This document shows positions 16,793 through 25,557 of a stretch of DNA of 64,000 nt, one piece after another; within the stretch, counting starts at the first letter, position 1; each line of letters opens with the position of its first letter. This DNA comes from Limnobacter sp. (lineage in GTDB: Bacteria > Pseudomonadota > Gammaproteobacteria > Burkholderiales > Burkholderiaceae_B). The stretch covers positions 62,001 to 126,000 of the forward strand of contig JARWZZ010000015.1 in assembly GCA_029866125.1 (NCBI GenBank). Direction: 5' to 3'. The position numbers and the translations under genes were made by a program. The notes beneath the pieces were generated by a model, which was given only the letters and a program-made list of their open reading frames with translations, did not search any database and was not told the DNA's origin.

Positions 16793-17161
16793 ATGGAAGC
16801 AACGACAGTAGAAACAAGCACAACTGAAATGCCAAGCGTTTTGGTGTTTACCGACTCAGCAGCCAACAAGGTGAAAGAGCTGATTGAGGAGGAAGGCAAT
16901 TCCAATCTCAAGCTGCGCGTATTTGTGCAAGGTGGCGGCTGTTCTGGATTTCAGTACGGTTTTACCTTTGATGAAGATGTCAACGACGACGACACCATTC
17001 TGGACAAGGCTGGCGTACAACTGCTGATCGACTCCATGAGCTACCAGTACTTGGTAGGTGCTGAAATTGATTACAAAGAAGACCTGAATGGTGCCCAATT
17101 TGTGATTAAAAACCCCAACGCCACAACAACATGTGGTTGCGGCTCTTCTTTCTCGGTGTAA
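16793..17161 (+). CDS. erpA: Iron-sulfur cluster insertion protein ErpA
   Basis: A-type carrier that hands Fe-S clusters to target proteins. In 122 residues the three invariant cysteines are present: one in [11 protein letters not shown] (about residue 50) and two in [11 protein letters not shown] at the C-terminus. The N-terminal ~14 residues, rich in Thr and Glu, are a variable extension. The gene has its own promoter and a strong terminator downstream, so it is a single-gene unit. Clients in this window would include MiaB, QueG and possibly the Rieske protein. Confidence 0.95.
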   Translation: MEATTVETSTTEMPSVLVFTDSAANKVKELIEEEGNSNLKLRVFVQGGGCSGFQYGFTFDEDVNDDDTILDKAGVQLLIDSMSYQYLVGAEIDYKEDLNGAQFVIKNPNATTTCGCGSSFSV

Positions 17162-17250
17162 GCCAAGCTGACATTAAAAGCCCAAGCAAGCGCTTGAGCT
17201 CCTACATGTTGAGTTCACCCCTGGCCTAACCCGCCTTGAACGATTCTTTA

Positions 17251-17287
17251 AAACCCACCCCAAGCAAGCCGCTTCGGGTGGGTTTTT
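17251..17287 (+). terminator. Intrinsic terminator after erpA
   Basis: A 10-bp perfect stem, AAACCCACCC (17251-17260) with GGGTGGGTTT (17276-17285), has a 15-nt loop and a short T run. It lies about 90 bp after erpA. Confidence 0.8.
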
Positions 17288-17356
17288 CACAAGTTACTTG
17301 AGGTTGATCTTCTGGCATGATTCGACCCTGTCTGCCACATACTGAGCTGAAGCCTC

Positions 17357-18247
17357 GTGTCTCCTTTACTGCTTTTTCCTGATTTTGCGATCATAGCCTT
17401 GGGCTTTCTGCTTCGGCGCTTTTGGATGCCTGCCTCGGCTTGGGTAACCATTGAGCGTTTGGTTTACTACGTGCTTTTCCCTTGTTTATTGTTTCACTCC
17501 GTAGTTGCCAGTGACTTCAGTATTCAAAGCGTGGGGGCTTTTGCGCTGGGTGCCCCGCTTATTCTATTTTTATGCTTTGTTGTGGGCTGGTTGGGTTTGA
17601 CGCTTAGTCACCTCAATCGAGTGGACTTTGCCTCTGGCTTACAGATTGCGTACCGTTTTAACTCCTACATCGGTTTGGCATTGGCAAGCCGTTTGGCGGG
17701 TCAAGCCGCTGTAGCCAATATGGCAATCTTGCTGGCGATCGCAGTGCCTTTGGCCAATATTCTGGCTGTGGGCAGCATGAGCAAAAACAAATCTTTGGAT
17801 GCAATGGTTGAAATCATCAAGAACCCTTTGATTGTAGGCACTTTACTGGGTGTGGCTGTGAAGCTGGCAGGCTTGACTGTGCCGGAGCCGATGATGCTGA
17901 CATTGGGTAGGTTGGCTCAAGCCGCTGTGGCTTTGGGCCTGATGGCTGTGGGCTCGGGTTTGGTGTTTTCGGGCTTGAAAGGAAACTGGGCGGTGTCGGT
18001 TTGGTTTTTGGCACTTAAGTTGGTGGCAGCACCGATTTTGGCTGTGATTTATGCCGGATGGATGGACTTACCGATGATTCAATCGCAAGTACTGCTGATA
18101 TTTGCGGCGCTTCCGTCGGCATCCAGCGCTTATATTCTGGCAACGCGTATGGGTGGCAATGGTGCGTTGGTGGCTTGCCTGATTTCGATCAGCACGGTAC
18201 TGGCGACGCTCACTATTCCTTTGGCATTTACTCTGGCAAAGCTTTGA
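17357..18247 (+). CDS. AEC-family (auxin efflux carrier-like) transporter
   Basis: Inner-membrane permease of the AEC family; bacterial members move malate, malonate or other organic acids, but the substrate cannot be read here. The 296 residues hold about ten hydrophobic segments, with the repeated-fold hallmarks FLLRRFW near the N-terminus and GGNGALVACLISISTVLATLTIP at the end. The start is GTG 17357 with a weak GAAG ribosome-binding site. Its 3' end overlaps the convergent miaA gene by 20 bp. There is no neighbouring regulator or metabolic gene to hint at substrate. Confidence 0.88.
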   Translation: MSPLLLFPDFAIIALGFLLRRFWMPASAWVTIERLVYYVLFPCLLFHSVVASDFSIQSVGAFALGAPLILFLCFVVGWLGLTLSHLNRVDFASGLQIAYRFNSYIGLALASRLAGQAAVANMAILLAIAVPLANILAVGSMSKNKSLDAMVEIIKNPLIVGTLLGVAVKLAGLTVPEPMMLTLGRLAQAAVALGLMAVGSGLVFSGLKGNWAVSVWFLALKLVAAPILAVIYAGWMDLPMIQSQVLLIFAALPSASSAYILATRMGGNGALVACLISISTVLATLTIPLAFTLAKL

Positions 18248-19178
18248 TGCGGTCAATTTGTTGGGTCAGCCAAGGGCTGATGGATTGAACCCAACCCTCT
18301 TGCAATGGGTCAACCGTCACTTTATCGGGTATGGAGCGTAGCCAAGTGATTTGCCTTTTGGCCAGTTGACGGGTGGCTGCAACTCCTTTCTCAATGAATG
18401 ATGGGTGGTCAATCAGGCCATCCAGATACTCCCAAGCTTGCCGATAACCCACGCAACGCATGGAGGGCATGTCGGGTGTGAGGAGGTATTTCCGCTTGAG
18501 GTCGATCACCTCATCCAAAAAATCATCATCCAGCATTTTGATGAATCGATTGTGTATGCGCTGGTGCAACACTTTGCGATCCGATGGTTCAAGCGACAAA
18601 GTGGTGAGTTCAATGGGTTCAGCCTGGGCTCGAGTGTGAAACCCAGACAAAGGTTTGCCTGTTAAAAGGTACACCTCCAACGCACGTTCTATGCGCTGCG
18701 AATCATTGGGCTTCAGGCGTGTGGCGGTAACCGGATCAAAGCCCATCAAACGCTGGTGCATGTAAGGCCATCCGTGGCTTGCCGCCTCGGTTTCGATCTG
18801 CTGGCGTATTGCCGCGTCGGCAGTGGGCATTTCATCTAGGCCAGATACCAATGCCTTGTAGTACATCATGGTGCCGCCCAATATCAGCGGGACTTTGCCG
18901 CGCTGGCGGATGTCAAAAATAAGCCGATTGCATTCCTCTACAAAATCGGAGGCATTGAACACCTCTTCAGGGGAAATGATGTCAATCAGGTGATGAGGCA
19001 CTTGGAGCAGCTCTGCCGCGCTGGGTTTGGCCGTGCCAATGTTCATGTCCCGAAAAACCAATGCGGAATCCAGACTGATGATTTCAACGGGGTGACCTTG
19101 TTCGGCCAAGTGCAAGCCCAAAGCAGTTTTGCCGGACGCAGTTGGCCCCAATATCGCCAGCGCGGGAATGTGCGACAT
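18228..19178 (-). CDS. miaA: tRNA dimethylallyltransferase
   Basis: Prenylates A37 of tRNAs reading UNN codons; MiaB in this window then methylthiolates it. It has the P-loop AILGPTASGKTALG, DSALVFRDMNIGTAKP, and VPHHLIDIISPEEVFNASDF. I choose ATG 19178, giving 316 residues, equal to E. coli MiaA. This ATG shares a base with the mutL stop (TGATG), so translation is probably coupled. An upstream in-frame start at 19199 would add seven residues inside mutL. The 3' end overlaps the AEC gene by 20 bp. Confidence 0.96.
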   Translation of the reverse strand: MSHIPALAILGPTASGKTALGLHLAEQGHPVEIISLDSALVFRDMNIGTAKPSAAELLQVPHHLIDIISPEEVFNASDFVEECNRLIFDIRQRGKVPLILGGTMMYYKALVSGLDEMPTADAAIRQQIETEAASHGWPYMHQRLMGFDPVTATRLKPNDSQRIERALEVYLLTGKPLSGFHTRAQAEPIELTTLSLEPSDRKVLHQRIHNRFIKMLDDDFLDEVIDLKRKYLLTPDMPSMRCVGYRQAWEYLDGLIDHPSFIEKGVAATRQLAKRQITWLRSIPDKVTVDPLQEGWVQSISPWLTQQIDRIKALPE

Positions 19179-21139
19179 CACTGCCCCCTCAGGAACCATT
19201 TGTCCATTTCAGACAAGGTGAAATGCCGCCAAGTGGGGCGCCCATGGTTGCATTGGTCAGAGCGCTCGGTGTCTTCCATGGCACGAAGCAGTGCATTCAT
19301 TTCTGTGATGGACAGGCTGCGGTTGGCCCTTACAGCGGTGTGGCATGCCAGAGTGGCAAGCCATTCATTGCGGTGACGGTCAATGACTTGGTTCACGCCG
19401 TATTCATGCACATCGGACAGCCATTTCTGGAGTAGCTCTGAAACATCATGCCCTGCCAGCAAGGAAGGGACAGCACGAACCGCAAGCTCTTGGGGTGACA
19501 ACAAACTGAGGCGAAAACCCAGCTTGCTCCACAACTCTTCCCCTGCTTCCACCTCACTGGCCAAGCGAGGGTCGATACTGACCAGAATGGGTACCAGCAA
19601 CTCTTGAGAGGCGACCTTTTCGAGGTCATCCCAAACCTTTTTAAACTGCTCGTAAAGCACTCGCTCATGGGCGGCATGCATGTCCACCACAATCAAACCA
19701 TCTTTGCGTTGGGCCAGAATGTAAATGCCGTGAACCTGGGCAATGGCATGACCTAGATATTGGGGTTCGTTGCGCGCTTGGGAGTCATTGTGCTGACTCG
19801 ATTGTTCAGGACTGGCAACGGAGGCTTGCCAAGGCTGTGCTGATTCGGCAGGGCTTGATTCACTTGCTGCACCGGAGGTGGGTAGCGGTTTATAAGCCGC
19901 GAGGTAATCAGCCCACCCCTCCTTGGCGAAGGGCAAAACACCGTCACGCGGTTGCACAGTTAATACCGGCTTACTGCTTGGCCTGTATTCGAACGCCCCA
20001 GTGGAGGCATTTGCGGTGCTGGGCGCAGACGCGAAAGAGGATGGAGAGGATGACACCCAAGATGCTGAACCGGATTGTTGGTCCGATGGCTGATTCATTG
20101 ATTGGCTAAGTGGCTGACTGAGTGGCTGACTGAGTTCACTAGTCGCCCTTGAACCAGCCAAAGCGGATTGAATAACCTGCCGCACCCATTGGTGAATGGC
20201 CCGTGAATTGCGGAACCGCACTTCGGTTTTGGCGGGGTGTACGTTTACATCCACTTCGTCAGGCGGCAAAGCCAAAAACAGCACAAATGAGGGAAATTTG
20301 TCGCCATGAAGCACATCCTCATAGGCTGAACGAACGGCGTGGTTCAACAACTTGTCTTTCACAAAACGGCCGTTGACGTAGAAGTACTGCATGTCTGCTT
20401 TGCCACGGGCTGCTGATGGCAAACCGATTGCACCCCTTAAGGAAAGCGGGCCTGCTTCAACTTCCAAAGGTTTGGATGCACCGTCTGCCATGCTATCCAG
20501 AATGGTGAACAAACGCGTCGTCCATTCCATGGCTTGAAAGCGTGCATGCAATTTGCCATCGCGGTACACAATCCAGGTGATACTGGGGTTGGCCAAAGCC
20601 ATGCGTTTAACCACGTCCAAACACTGGAAATACTCAGTTTGTTCAGACTTCAAAAACTTGCGCCGAGCCGGGGTGCTGAAGTACAGGGACAGCACATCCA
20701 AAGTGGTGCCGGGTGCGCAGGTGGAGGGTGACTCCTCCCATTGCCCGGTGGCATTGGAAATGCTGTAGCCGTGGTCTTGCCCCGCCGGGTAACTACTCAA
20801 TGTGAATTGACTGACTGAAGCGATTGAGGCGAGTGCCTCTCCACGAAAACCCAGAGTGCCTACGCTTTCAAGGTCGTTCAAGCAGGCAATTTTGGAGGTG
20901 GCGTGGCGGGTCACTGCCAAAGCCAGTTGCTCGCGGGGTATGCCCCTGCCATTGTCTTGAATACAAATTCGCTTGATGCCACCGCCGTCAATCCGAACGG
21001 AAATTTCTGTTGAACCGGCATCAATTGCATTTTCAAGCAATTCTTTAACCACCGAGGCGGGTCGATCGACCACTTCACCAGCGGCGATTTGACTGATGAG
21101 TACATCGGGAAGAAGTGCAATGGGGTGGGATTGGCTCAT
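19178..21139 (-). CDS. mutL: DNA mismatch repair protein MutL (endonuclease-type C-terminus)
   Basis: Mismatch-repair matchmaker. The N-terminal GHKL ATPase has ELLENAIDAGST, IQDNGRGIP, TRHATSKI and GFRGEALASI. A Ser/Pro/Gln-rich linker spans about 335-455 and includes SQPLSQPLSQSMNQPS. The dimerisation domain carries DMHAAHERVLYE at residues 486-497, fitting the nicking-endonuclease motif DQHAxxExxxxE with Met for Gln. TLACHTAVRA and QCNHGRPT fit the companion metal-site motifs. This suggests a MutH-independent system, unlike E. coli. The 653-residue length fits. It lies between amiC and miaA, as in many proteobacteria. Confidence 0.97.
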   Translation of the reverse strand: MSQSHPIALLPDVLISQIAAGEVVDRPASVVKELLENAIDAGSTEISVRIDGGGIKRICIQDNGRGIPREQLALAVTRHATSKIACLNDLESVGTLGFRGEALASIASVSQFTLSSYPAGQDHGYSISNATGQWEESPSTCAPGTTLDVLSLYFSTPARRKFLKSEQTEYFQCLDVVKRMALANPSITWIVYRDGKLHARFQAMEWTTRLFTILDSMADGASKPLEVEAGPLSLRGAIGLPSAARGKADMQYFYVNGRFVKDKLLNHAVRSAYEDVLHGDKFPSFVLFLALPPDEVDVNVHPAKTEVRFRNSRAIHQWVRQVIQSALAGSRATSELSQPLSQPLSQSMNQPSDQQSGSASWVSSSPSSFASAPSTANASTGAFEYRPSSKPVLTVQPRDGVLPFAKEGWADYLAAYKPLPTSGAASESSPAESAQPWQASVASPEQSSQHNDSQARNEPQYLGHAIAQVHGIYILAQRKDGLIVVDMHAAHERVLYEQFKKVWDDLEKVASQELLVPILVSIDPRLASEVEAGEELWSKLGFRLSLLSPQELAVRAVPSLLAGHDVSELLQKWLSDVHEYGVNQVIDRHRNEWLATLACHTAVRANRSLSITEMNALLRAMEDTERSDQCNHGRPTWRHFTLSEMDKWFLRGQ

Positions 21140-21166
21140 CCCACCATTATAAGATTGAGGAGCGGC

Positions 21167-22630
21167 TTAGGTCATGCCGGAACGGGCAACAGGTGGATTC
21201 TGCGAAAAGTAATTTTGTATACCTTTGGCGATTGCTTTGGCCATGCGCTGTTGGTAGCCCTTGTCGATCAGCTTGGCTTCCTCTTCCGGGTTGCTGATGA
21301 ACGCTGTTTCCACCAGAATGGAAGGAATATCCGGGGCTTTTAGCACGGCAAACCCGGCTTGCTCAACCCTTGGCTTGTGCAATTTGTTGATGTTGCCAAG
21401 CTGGGAGAGCACTGCACCGCCCAGCTTTAAGCTGTCGTTGATTTGGGCTGTGGTGGAAAGGTCAAGCAGTACACGGGCCAACTGAGCATCTGTACCTTGA
21501 ATGTTGACACCACCAATCAGGTCGGACGCATTTTCTTTGTTGGCTAGCCATTTGGCAGCTGTGCTGCTGGCGCCGTTCTCAGACAATACAAATACCGAAG
21601 AACCCCGCGCAGAGGGTTTGATAAAGGCATCGGCATGTACGGACACAAATAAATCTGCCCTGACTGCCCTCGCCTTTTGCACTCGTTTGTTGAGGGGAAC
21701 AAAAAAGTCGCCGTTGCGAGTCAGCATGGCTCGCATATTGGGAAACTCGTCAATTTCGTCTTTCAACATTTTGGCGATTTGAAGGACTACATCCTTTTCA
21801 CGTGACCCATTGGCACCGATTGCACCTGGGTCTTCGCCGCCATGACCAGGGTCGATTGCGATGGTCACCAAGCGTTTCACATTCGACTTGGGATTGGGTC
21901 CACGCTTGGGAGTTTCATGTGGGTCGCCTGCGACTTTCTTATCAGGGTCGTTAGGGGCACTGGACGATGGGCTCGTATTTGGATTTGTTGATGCGCTGTT
22001 GGATGGATGATTGGACGCATTTGCCGAGGTGCTAGGGCCCGACTTCGCTTCAGCGGGCAGGGTTTTGGCATCAACACCGGCCAATTCCATGGCGCGTGCC
22101 ATTTCATCGGGTTTGAATGTTTCCGCAGCAGCTTGTTCTGCGGCTTGGGTGGCTGCTGACTTATCACCTTGATTAAGCAAGGCAATTAATGGGTCTTTGG
22201 GGTACTTGGGGTAAAAGTCGAGTACAAAACGGGTTTTGTATTCTGCAACCGGGTCAATCAAAAACAGCTCGGGTTTAACCTCGGTTTTAAGGTCAAACAC
22301 AATGCGCACGGTTTTGTCATCAAACTGCCCCACGCGCAACTTCTGAACGTAAGGGTCATTGGTCTGTAGCTTCTCAGTCAGGTTTTTTAGCGTTTTGTCC
22401 AAACGCAGGTCTAATAAATCCAACACCAGGCGTGTGGGGTTGTCCAGCAGGAAATACTTGTACTTTAGGGGCCCGTCATGCTCTAGGGTGATGCGGGTGT
22501 AATCCTCCGCAGGCCACAGGCGCACATCGACAAACTTTGCCATTGCGGTAGCGGCCAATGCCCCGACCGGAAACACATGCAGCATGAATCCGGCTGCTGC
22601 AGTTTTCAGAAGGGTTCGACGAGAATTCAT
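21167..22630 (-). CDS. amiC: N-acetylmuramoyl-L-alanine amidase (AmiC type, Tat signal)
   Basis: Periplasmic zinc amidase that splits septal peptidoglycan. A Tat-type signal (SRRTLLKTAAAG, then a hydrophobic stretch ending ALAA) heads the protein. An AMIN domain follows (about 35-140, VDVRLWPAEDYTRITLE). A long low-complexity Ser/Asn/Pro linker (about 190-245) leads to an Amidase_3 domain with AIDPGHGGEDPGAIG, SVHADAF and LVETAFISNPEEE. I use ATG 22630 (487 residues) because GGGA sits at proper spacing; ATG 22636 is two codons upstream. It depends on the Tat system encoded at 49-51 kb. Confidence 0.95.
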   Translation of the reverse strand: MNSRRTLLKTAAAGFMLHVFPVGALAATAMAKFVDVRLWPAEDYTRITLEHDGPLKYKYFLLDNPTRLVLDLLDLRLDKTLKNLTEKLQTNDPYVQKLRVGQFDDKTVRIVFDLKTEVKPELFLIDPVAEYKTRFVLDFYPKYPKDPLIALLNQGDKSAATQAAEQAAAETFKPDEMARAMELAGVDAKTLPAEAKSGPSTSANASNHPSNSASTNPNTSPSSSAPNDPDKKVAGDPHETPKRGPNPKSNVKRLVTIAIDPGHGGEDPGAIGANGSREKDVVLQIAKMLKDEIDEFPNMRAMLTRNGDFFVPLNKRVQKARAVRADLFVSVHADAFIKPSARGSSVFVLSENGASSTAAKWLANKENASDLIGGVNIQGTDAQLARVLLDLSTTAQINDSLKLGGAVLSQLGNINKLHKPRVEQAGFAVLKAPDIPSILVETAFISNPEEEAKLIDKGYQQRMAKAIAKGIQNYFSQNPPVARSGMT

Positions 22631-22658
22631 ACACATCCCAAATAAATCATATCAATTA

Positions 22659-23132
22659 TTACAACAACGCCTGACTCCACTTCTGGAGGACAACTTCGCC
22701 CGCTTTAGACAGGGCATGCACATTCAAGGTTCGCCCCTCTGTAGGGGCGTATTGCAAGTCAATTCCAAGGTCGATCGGGGGTAAAACACGCCCTGCTTTT
22801 TCGGCCCATTCAACCAAACAAATGGAGTCGGAATTGAAGTAATCTCTGAACCCAGAGTCCCCCCACTCATTCTCGTCGAAGAAGCGATAAAAATCAAAGT
22901 GATAGATTGAATAATTCGAGAAATTGTAAGGTTCAACCAACGCATAGGTAGGGCTTTTGATAGGGCCAGTCACACCCAGCTTGCGCAGCATCGCCCGAAT
23001 GAGTGTGGACTTACCTGCGCCGAGTGGGCCATTCAGAGCGATGACCAGCGGTGTAGAAAGCTGGTGGGCCAACTTTTCACCTACACTCTGGGTTGTGGCC
23101 TCATCAGGCAAAAATCGAGTTAAATGGTTCAT
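22659..23132 (-). CDS. tsaE: tRNA threonylcarbamoyladenosine biosynthesis ATPase TsaE
   Basis: P-loop ATPase that works with TsaB and TsaD in making t6A37 in ANN-decoding tRNAs; its partner TsaC/Sua5 is encoded at 31.8-32.8 kb. In 157 residues: LNGPLGAGKSTLIRAMLRKLG (Walker A), KSPTYALVEPYNF, YHFDFYRF, and the CLVEWAEKAGRVLP segment. It opens a tsaE-amiC-mutL-miaA run. Its ATG faces the queG ATG across only 4 bp, so its promoter must lie inside queG. Confidence 0.95.
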   Translation of the reverse strand: MNHLTRFLPDEATTQSVGEKLAHQLSTPLVIALNGPLGAGKSTLIRAMLRKLGVTGPIKSPTYALVEPYNFSNYSIYHFDFYRFFDENEWGDSGFRDYFNSDSICLVEWAEKAGRVLPPIDLGIDLQYAPTEGRTLNVHALSKAGEVVLQKWSQALL

Positions 23133-23136
23133 TGAA

Positions 23137-24243
23137 ATGCAAGAAGATCATTGGTCAACCTTTCAACAGCTTGCCAAACGTCATGGTTTGGACTGCTTGG
23201 GCGTGACTGACACCCAACTGCAAGCCTGTGCGCCTTATTTGCAAGCGTGGCTGAATCAAGGCATGCATGGCGAGATGGCTTACATGGAACGCCATGGTTT
23301 GGACCGCTTGGATGCCAACATGCTGCTGCCGGGCACAGTGCGCATTGTATCGGTGCGCATCCCGTATATTCCACCCAGCCTACTGAATGAGCAAGAACCA
23401 AAGGATTTTTTTGCACAAACACTCGACAAAGTACAGTCGGCCACCGAGCCCTACATTAGCCTGTATGCCCGAGGACGTGACTACCACAAGGTGATTCGTC
23501 AAACCTTGCAACGCTTTGCGGGCGATGTACATGCAGCGCTGGGCGAGTTTGGCTACCGAGTGGTGTGCGACAGTGCCCCTACCCCAGAGGTTGAGATTGC
23601 GCGCAAGGCAGGCTTGGGCTGGCGAGGCAAACACACACTGCTGATTAACCCCAAGGAAGGCTCGTTCTTCTTTTTGGGGGAAATTTTTACCAACCTAGAA
23701 TTGCCGATGAATCAGGCCTTTGAAACCAATCACTGTGGTGAATGCACAGCCTGTATGGACGTATGCCCAACCCAAGCGATTGTGGCCGACGGGGTTGTGG
23801 ATGCGAGACGTTGCATTTCTTACCTGACGATTGAGCACGACTGCGCCATTCCCCTTGAATTTAGAAAAGCAATGGGCACCCGCATCTACGGCTGCGATGA
23901 CTGCCAATTGGCCTGCCCATGGAACAAGTTTGCAAAGCCTGCCGTGCACTCGGATTTTGAAGCCCGCCATGGCTTTGACCATGCCAATTTGCTGGAACTG
24001 CTGGACTGGAGTGAAGCCGAGTTTTTGAAACGCACTGAAGGCATGGCCATGCGACGCATTGGTTACAAGCGATTCACACGCAATTTGGCGATTGCAGCTG
24101 GAAATTATGCGGGGGCTGAGAACATGGAAAAAAGCCGACTAAAAGCCAAGTTGATGGAGTTAAGAAGCCATGCAGATGACTTTTTGGCTGAACACCTGGA
24201 TTGGGCGCTGGGGGAATTAAGCTCAATGGATTCAGGCGGGTAA
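23137..24243 (+). CDS. queG: Epoxyqueuosine reductase
   Basis: Cobalamin- and Fe-S-dependent enzyme for the last step of queuosine formation in tRNA. Two ferredoxin-type cysteine clusters are visible: CGECTACMDVCPTQA and CDDCQLACPWN. GRDYHKVIRQTLQRFA and GLGWRGKHTLLINPKEGSFFF are other family signatures. I start at ATG 23137 (MQEDHWSTF; 368 residues). The open frame extends 60 codons further upstream, but only as the antisense of tsaE. The start lies 4 bp from the divergent tsaE start. A 14-bp tandem repeat and a terminator follow. Confidence 0.95.
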   Translation: MQEDHWSTFQQLAKRHGLDCLGVTDTQLQACAPYLQAWLNQGMHGEMAYMERHGLDRLDANMLLPGTVRIVSVRIPYIPPSLLNEQEPKDFFAQTLDKVQSATEPYISLYARGRDYHKVIRQTLQRFAGDVHAALGEFGYRVVCDSAPTPEVEIARKAGLGWRGKHTLLINPKEGSFFFLGEIFTNLELPMNQAFETNHCGECTACMDVCPTQAIVADGVVDARRCISYLTIEHDCAIPLEFRKAMGTRIYGCDDCQLACPWNKFAKPAVHSDFEARHGFDHANLLELLDWSEAEFLKRTEGMAMRRIGYKRFTRNLAIAAGNYAGAENMEKSRLKAKLMELRSHADDFLAEHLDWALGELSSMDSGG

Positions 24244-24246
24244 ATG

Positions 24247-24288
24247 AGTTCAGGTTCGTAAGTTCAGGTTCGTAGGTTCAGGTTCGAA
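24247..24288. repeat. 14-bp tandem repeat (3 copies) downstream of queG
   Basis: AGTTCAGGTTCGTA occurs twice exactly (24247-24260, 24261-24274) and a third time as GGTTCAGGTTCGAA (24275-24288). The array starts 4 bp after the queG stop and ends just before the terminator. No coding role is seen. Confidence 0.9.
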
Positions 24289-24300
24289 AATTCTGGTGCG

Positions 24301-24336
24301 AAAAAAAGCCCCGAAGGTTAATTTCGGGGCCGTTTT
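24301..24336. terminator. Bidirectional terminator between queG and purM
   Basis: The stem GCCCCGAA (24308-24315) / TTCGGGGC (24323-24330) is preceded by seven A and followed by TTTT, so it can stop both queG (plus) and purM (minus, stop at 24353). Confidence 0.85.
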
Positions 24337-24352
24337 GTGTCGAAACAGTCAG

Positions 24353-25399
24353 TTATGGCTTCACGATGGTGTGTGCTTCGCCTTCCGCACGCGGACGTAC
24401 AACACCAATTTGGTACACACTTTCACCAGCCTGTTTCAGCACATCCATGGCTTTGGCCGCATCTGCCGCCGCAACCACAATCACCATGCCAATGCCGCAG
24501 TTAAATACACGGTTCATTTCATCGAAAGGGACTTGACCGTTTTCTTGAATCCAACGGTACAAGCCGGTTTCAGGCCAGCTTTTGCGCTGCAATTCAGCCA
24601 CCAAGTTGCTGGGCAACACGCGGGGAATGTTTTCGACCAGGCCACCGCCTGTGATGTGGGCCAAGGCGTGAACCTTTACTTCTTTCATCAGCTTGAGCAC
24701 AGGCTTTACATACATGCGGGTGGGGGCCATGATGGCGTTTTGCAAAGTGACGCCATCGCACATCTGATTCAAATCAGGTTGAGCCCGCTCCAGAATTTTG
24801 CGCACCAGCGAGAAGCCATTGGAATGCACGCCGTTGGACGCCAAACCAAGAATAACGTCCCCGTTGGCAACTTTGGAGCCATCTAGAATTTCAGACTTTT
24901 CGACCACGCCCACTGCAAAGCCAGCCAAATCATATTCACCCTCGGGGTACATACCGGGCATTTCAGCCGTTTCACCACCAATCAAGGAGCAACCCGCTTG
25001 CTCGCAACCTGTGGCAATACCACCTACCACGCTGGTTGCTGTTTTAACATCCAGCTTGCCGCAGGCGAAGTAATCAAGGAAGAACAGAGGCTCTGCGCCT
25101 TGCACCAGAATGTCATTGGCGCTCATGGCGACCAAATCAATACCCACGGTGTTGTGGATATTCCATTCAAACGCCAAGCGCAATTTGGTGCCCACACCAT
25201 CGGTGCCGGACACTAGAACTGGCTCCTTGTAACCTTTGGGTACTTCAAACAAAGCGCCAAAACCACCAATGCCACCCAGCACGCCGGGGCGCAGGGTGCG
25301 TTTGGCCAAGGGTTTAATGGCTTCGACCAAGCTGTCACCAGCTTCAATGTCTACGCCTGCGTCTTTGTAAGTTAACGGTGTTGTCGATGGAGAATTCAT
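24353..25399 (-). CDS. purM: Phosphoribosylformylglycinamidine cyclo-ligase (AIR synthetase)
   Basis: Fifth step of purine synthesis: ATP-dependent closure of FGAM to AIR. The 348 residues match the family. Visible: SYKDAGVDI-like start ([18 protein letters not shown]), [29 protein letters not shown], and [13 protein letters not shown]. It is divergent from hda, with a 158-bp intergenic region between the start codons. It is not linked to the purCEK group, which sits 7 kb away. Confidence 0.97.
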   Translation of the reverse strand: MNSPSTTPLTYKDAGVDIEAGDSLVEAIKPLAKRTLRPGVLGGIGGFGALFEVPKGYKEPVLVSGTDGVGTKLRLAFEWNIHNTVGIDLVAMSANDILVQGAEPLFFLDYFACGKLDVKTATSVVGGIATGCEQAGCSLIGGETAEMPGMYPEGEYDLAGFAVGVVEKSEILDGSKVANGDVILGLASNGVHSNGFSLVRKILERAQPDLNQMCDGVTLQNAIMAPTRMYVKPVLKLMKEVKVHALAHITGGGLVENIPRVLPSNLVAELQRKSWPETGLYRWIQENGQVPFDEMNRVFNCGIGMVIVVAAADAAKAMDVLKQAGESVYQIGVVRPRAEGEAHTIVKP

Positions 25400-25557
25400 G
25401 AATGACCCGGTTGGAAAGCTTGGGGGCTTTGATGCAAACCACTATTTTACCCGAGCCACCCGCTTTTACGTTCAAGCAGGACAAAAAGAAGAAGAAGTTC
25501 ATCACCAACACGGTAGAATGTTGCTCGTTTTGGCACTATTAGAAAAGACAAGTGAGC

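Noticed and set aside
22957-23136. N-terminal extension of queG by 60 codons
   Set aside because: The extra codons are exactly antisense to tsaE, and homologues begin near MQEDHWSTF.
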